Shown: positions 13,471 to 15,424 of the stretch, one piece after another | Numbering within the stretch: the stretch's first letter is position 1 | Layout: each line of letters begins with the position of its first letter | Origin: JAIRNF01 sp031550925 | Lineage (GTDB): Bacteria; Bacteroidota; Bacteroidia; Bacteroidales; UBA932 | Reading direction: 5' to 3' | Assembly (NCBI GenBank): GCA_031550925.1 | Contig: JAVBOE010000079.1 | Location: forward strand, 1 to 15,424 | DNA: 15,424 nt | Notes under the pieces: model-generated | The model's database searches: none | What the model saw: the letters and a program-made list of their open reading frames with translations, nothing else | Told to the model about the DNA's origin: nothing | Position numbers and translations under genes: made by a program

Positions 13471-14388
13471 TTATGTTATGGGTTGATTTAGGGTTAAGCT
13501 TAATAATCGAGAGCTGTTCTTACCAAGAGCTATGAGGCTGTTTTGGGTAAATATACTGTATGATACAGGCATCGCACAGGTAACGGTTGGTATCTCACGC
13601 TCCCTATAAGGTTGAAGCGCAGCAGCTATTTGAACGCTGTTGGTATCTAGCGCGCCGTTAGCGGTAACGCTTATCGCAACAATGTTTTCGTCCATAGGAA
13701 TCTCGAAGTGAACATCCTGAAAACCGCTGTACGAGGCTGTTTTCGTATATGTTTGTCCATTCGGTTTTTTAATGATTAGGCTTACCACACCGCTTAGCTT
13801 AGCGGTTCTATCGCCCACATGAACGGTAAAAAAGAAAGTGGTTTGCTCGAGCTGGCAATTGTAGCCATTCCATGTCGCAGCGTTTGTATAAACAGTGAGT
13901 TCAGAATCTCCGCAGCCAACCTCAACATTCTTTAATCCGTTGTCCAGTCGTACGTTTTGGGGTTCTCCATTTCTGATTATTTGAACGTTAAAGCCGTCTT
14001 CAGCCAATACAGAAACTTCTCTCGGATATCCTTCCCATACATCAATGTACTTCATATCGGTAAGAAAACCGCCTACTTTACTAAATAAATCGGCGCTGTA
14101 ACCCACCTGTGCCGCGCTACGCATGGCATAGAACGTATCTCCAAGAGGTGTTCCGTTAACCGTTAGCGTGTAGCTTACAAGCTGCGTATCTACACCCTTA
14201 AACAACGATTGCACGTAGGCCGCAAGGTTAAAGGTTTGCTCTTCTTTTATGAGCATGGAAGAAATGCTGAAGTCCGGAAAATCACCGGAGCTTATTGTAA
14301 TCGTTACAGGGTCTTTTACTTCACCCTTGCATTTAAGAAGGATTGGAGAGAAGCCCGCCTGAAATATGGGAGGTTTTATTATTTCCAT
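13471..14388 (-). CDS. Beta-rich tail or fibre-type structural protein, 305 aa
   Basis: I cannot name a family. It starts MEIIKPPIFQAGFSPILLKC. Domain 1 (about 1-110) is a beta pattern with ITISSGDFPDF and EEQTFNLAAYVQSLF. A middle part (about 110-190) has MKYIDVWEGYPREVSVLAED and FNVQIIRNGE. A third part (about 190-305) looks like an Ig-like sandwich: FTVHVGDRTAKLSGVVSLII, YSGFQDVHFEIPMD and ENIVAISVTANGALD. There is no signal peptide and few lysine-rich stretches. Its first base pairs overlap the previous gene as TAATG, so it is coupled to the chaperone-like gene. A role as an exposed fibre, spike or decoration protein is inferred from the Ig-like look and the location upstream of the tape measure. 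Confidence 0.6.
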   Translation of the reverse strand: MEIIKPPIFQAGFSPILLKCKGEVKDPVTITISSGDFPDFSISSMLIKEEQTFNLAAYVQSLFKGVDTQLVSYTLTVNGTPLGDTFYAMRSAAQVGYSADLFSKVGGFLTDMKYIDVWEGYPREVSVLAEDGFNVQIIRNGEPQNVRLDNGLKNVEVGCGDSELTVYTNAATWNGYNCQLEQTTFFFTVHVGDRTAKLSGVVSLIIKKPNGQTYTKTASYSGFQDVHFEIPMDENIVAISVTANGALDTNSVQIAAALQPYREREIPTVTCAMPVSYSIFTQNSLIALGKNSSRLLSLTLNQPIT

Positions 14389-14861
14389 TATTTGTGTTTT
14401 TTACTGTAAACTTTTTGTAATCTTCTTTCAAATTTCGATTGCTCTAGGTCGTTAAGCAGCATAAGGTAAACGGTTGCGTAGGGTAGCTTCAATGCCTCGT
14501 CGTGACTAATGTGCATGCGGCGCGCAATGGCATCTATCGTACCGAACTCTTTTACTTTTTTACCAATCTGGTCAATGCCCGCCTGTCGCTCTTCGGATGT
14601 TGGTTCGTACTTCAACGCTTTTTCTTTTTCTACCCAAAACGCCAGCCCATTCAGCACATCTTTTACGTGATTGTAGAACCTGCGATAGTGCTTAGGCTTA
14701 ATGCTGACATTATACAGAATGCGAACAACACCTTCGAAAATGGCGACTTCATTCTGCGTATTCAGCAGCTCGCCCAACTGCAACCTGTGCCACAGCAAAA
14801 ACTTATCGCTGCGTACATCTATTGGCTGCACTCGCTTTAAACCGATGCGTATATGCTCCAT
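14388..14861 (-). CDS. Tail assembly chaperone-like protein, 157 aa
   Basis: It is helical throughout. The start MEHIRIGLKRVQPIDVRSDK is followed by LLWHRLQLGELLNTQ, then KPKHYRRFYNHVKDVLNGLA (about 54-73). The C-terminus has GTIDAIARRMHISHDEALKL, PYATVYLMLLNDLEQ and a Lys/Arg-rich end. The pattern of a helix, 'EALKLPYATVYLML' and a charged tail resembles tail assembly chaperones encoded ahead of the tape measure. Here four genes lie between them, so the assignment is tentative. No frameshift signal is visible. The start at 14861 makes TAATG with the preceding stop, as at two other junctions in this cluster; an ATG two codons earlier (14867) is also possible. Confidence 0.5.
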   Translation of the reverse strand: MEHIRIGLKRVQPIDVRSDKFLLWHRLQLGELLNTQNEVAIFEGVVRILYNVSIKPKHYRRFYNHVKDVLNGLAFWVEKEKALKYEPTSEERQAGIDQIGKKVKEFGTIDAIARRMHISHDEALKLPYATVYLMLLNDLEQSKFERRLQKVYSKKHK

Positions 14862-15274
14862 TAGCATTGGGTTAGCGTAACGTTAAGCTGTAGCATGATG
14901 CTTACTTCGTTAGCATCGAAGCGAGGTGGTGGTGTGTAGAACCGCCAGTCGGTAACGGGTGTAAAGATTTCGGGATGCGCGTTAAACAGCTTAATAAACG
15001 GACGAACGGCTTCGGCTTCTATCTCTTCACGCAAACGCTCGCGCTCAGCTCCATCGTTGTGCATAGGGCAAAGCTTGCAGAAGTACAGCTCTACGCGTGT
15101 ACTCTTCTCGAAATAGTGCTTGGTGCGATACGTTCCCTCTCTATATTCCTCAAAGAAGATAAGCGGAAAAGGCGCGTCGTCGGCGTTTACATTCATCAGC
15201 TGGCGGTCGTCGAAGTAGAACGAGTAACCGTCTATCTGCTGGCAGATTTGTTGTATGGCTTGTAGTGTGGTCAT
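14861..15274 (-). CDS. Phage structural protein of unknown function, 137 aa
   Basis: It starts MTTLQAIQQICQQIDGYSFY, a helix, followed by FYFDDRQLMN and FPLIFFEEYREGTYRTKHYF. The strand/helix order, RVELYFCKLCPMHNDGAERE, and the closing VSIMLQLNVTLTQC strand suggest a tail terminator or head-tail joining protein (similar size and alpha/beta layout). It is the first gene in the visible tail operon and overlaps the next by one base (TAATG). No TAnnTTTG element was found upstream. Its leader carries a G/C-rich hairpin repeat (15284-15315). The identification is weak; the reading frame itself is convincing because of the coupled junction and its composition like its neighbours. Confidence 0.6.
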   Translation of the reverse strand: MTTLQAIQQICQQIDGYSFYFDDRQLMNVNADDAPFPLIFFEEYREGTYRTKHYFEKSTRVELYFCKLCPMHNDGAERERLREEIEAEAVRPFIKLFNAHPEIFTPVTDWRFYTPPPRFDANEVSIMLQLNVTLTQC

Positions 15275-15283
15275 AAGATTAAA

Positions 15284-15315
15284 GGCCCCAACCCAACCCT
15301 CCCCAATAGGGAGGG
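15284..15315. repeat. G/C-rich hairpin repeat in the leader of the 137-aa gene
   Basis: GGCCCCAACCCAACCCTCCC pairs partly with GGGAGGG downstream (CCCTCCCCAATAGGGAGGG). It is related to the hairpin at 6273-6313 but less regular. It ends 10 bp before the ATG at 15274, so it would lie in the 5' leader or the promoter. Confidence 0.6.
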
Positions 15316-15395
15316 AGCTTGCCGCAACCCAATAAGGAGAGAGGAGTGAGTTTTGTTTTTAGTTATACTTAGGTTATTTTCATTTATATAGACTG

Positions 15396-15424
15396 TAAGA
15401 TTTAAGGATTTTAAGACTTAAAGA
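15396..15424. repeat. AT-rich tandem repeat at the right edge
   Basis: TTTAAGGATTTTAAGACTTA forms 8-9-bp degenerate direct repeats running into the window end. This is typical of intergenic DNA in Bacteroidetes. The 150 bp 15275-15424 holds no gene. Confidence 0.45.

Noticed and set aside
14388..14867. Programmed frameshift for a chaperone G/GT pair
   Set aside because: No slippery heptamer with a continuing frame could be supported near the end of the chaperone-like gene.

Overview
This window looks like a phage structural (head and tail) gene cluster in a Bacteroidetes genome, most likely Bacteroidales. It is probably an integrated or domesticated prophage. The host assignment rests on TAnnTTTG promoter elements upstream of several small genes, lipoproteins with Bacteroidetes-style signal sequences, almost no Shine-Dalgarno sequence, and intergenic hairpin and AT-rich repeats of a chromosomal kind. 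No genus can be named from the sequence alone. Every supported gene lies on the minus strand, so transcription runs from high to low coordinates. No integrase, terminase, lysis gene, tRNA, rRNA or CRISPR array is visible.

Tail module (15274 down to 6954). It starts with a 137-aa protein, a chaperone-like 157-aa protein and a 305-aa beta-rich protein. A 120-aa beta-rich protein, a 143-aa conserved phage-type protein and a 159-aa gp10-like neck/tail-completion protein follow. It ends with a 908-aa tape-measure protein and a 677-aa tail-tip/baseplate-type protein. Several genes overlap at TAATG or ATGA junctions, which suggests translational coupling.

Cargo ('moron') island (6902 down to 4311). 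Five small genes lie between the tail and head modules: a lipocalin-like lipoprotein, a helix-turn-helix protein, a small secreted protein, a second lipoprotein and a small helical protein. Each is followed by its own intrinsic terminator, and four have a good Bacteroidetes -7 element. This independent-unit layout differs from the operon-like phage genes. The island also holds chromosomal-type repeats: two copies of a GC-rich hairpin, a G/C-rich palindrome, and a composite element with perfect 31-bp inverted arms.

Head module (3802 down to 1). A ClpP-like prohead protease is fused to a scaffold-like C-terminus and has a plausible internal scaffold start. The major capsid protein, a 206-aa candidate tail-tube protein and a 170-aa conserved protein follow. 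The last gene is the N-terminal 148 residues of a portal protein that runs off the left edge. It overlaps its neighbour by one base.

Together the genes encode head assembly (portal, protease, scaffold, capsid), tail assembly (tube candidate, chaperone, tape measure, tip) and small host-facing products. The most unusual points are the tail-before-head order with the portal last, the terminator-insulated cargo island between the modules, the sharp base-composition break inside the tail-tip gene, and the resident chromosomal repeats.
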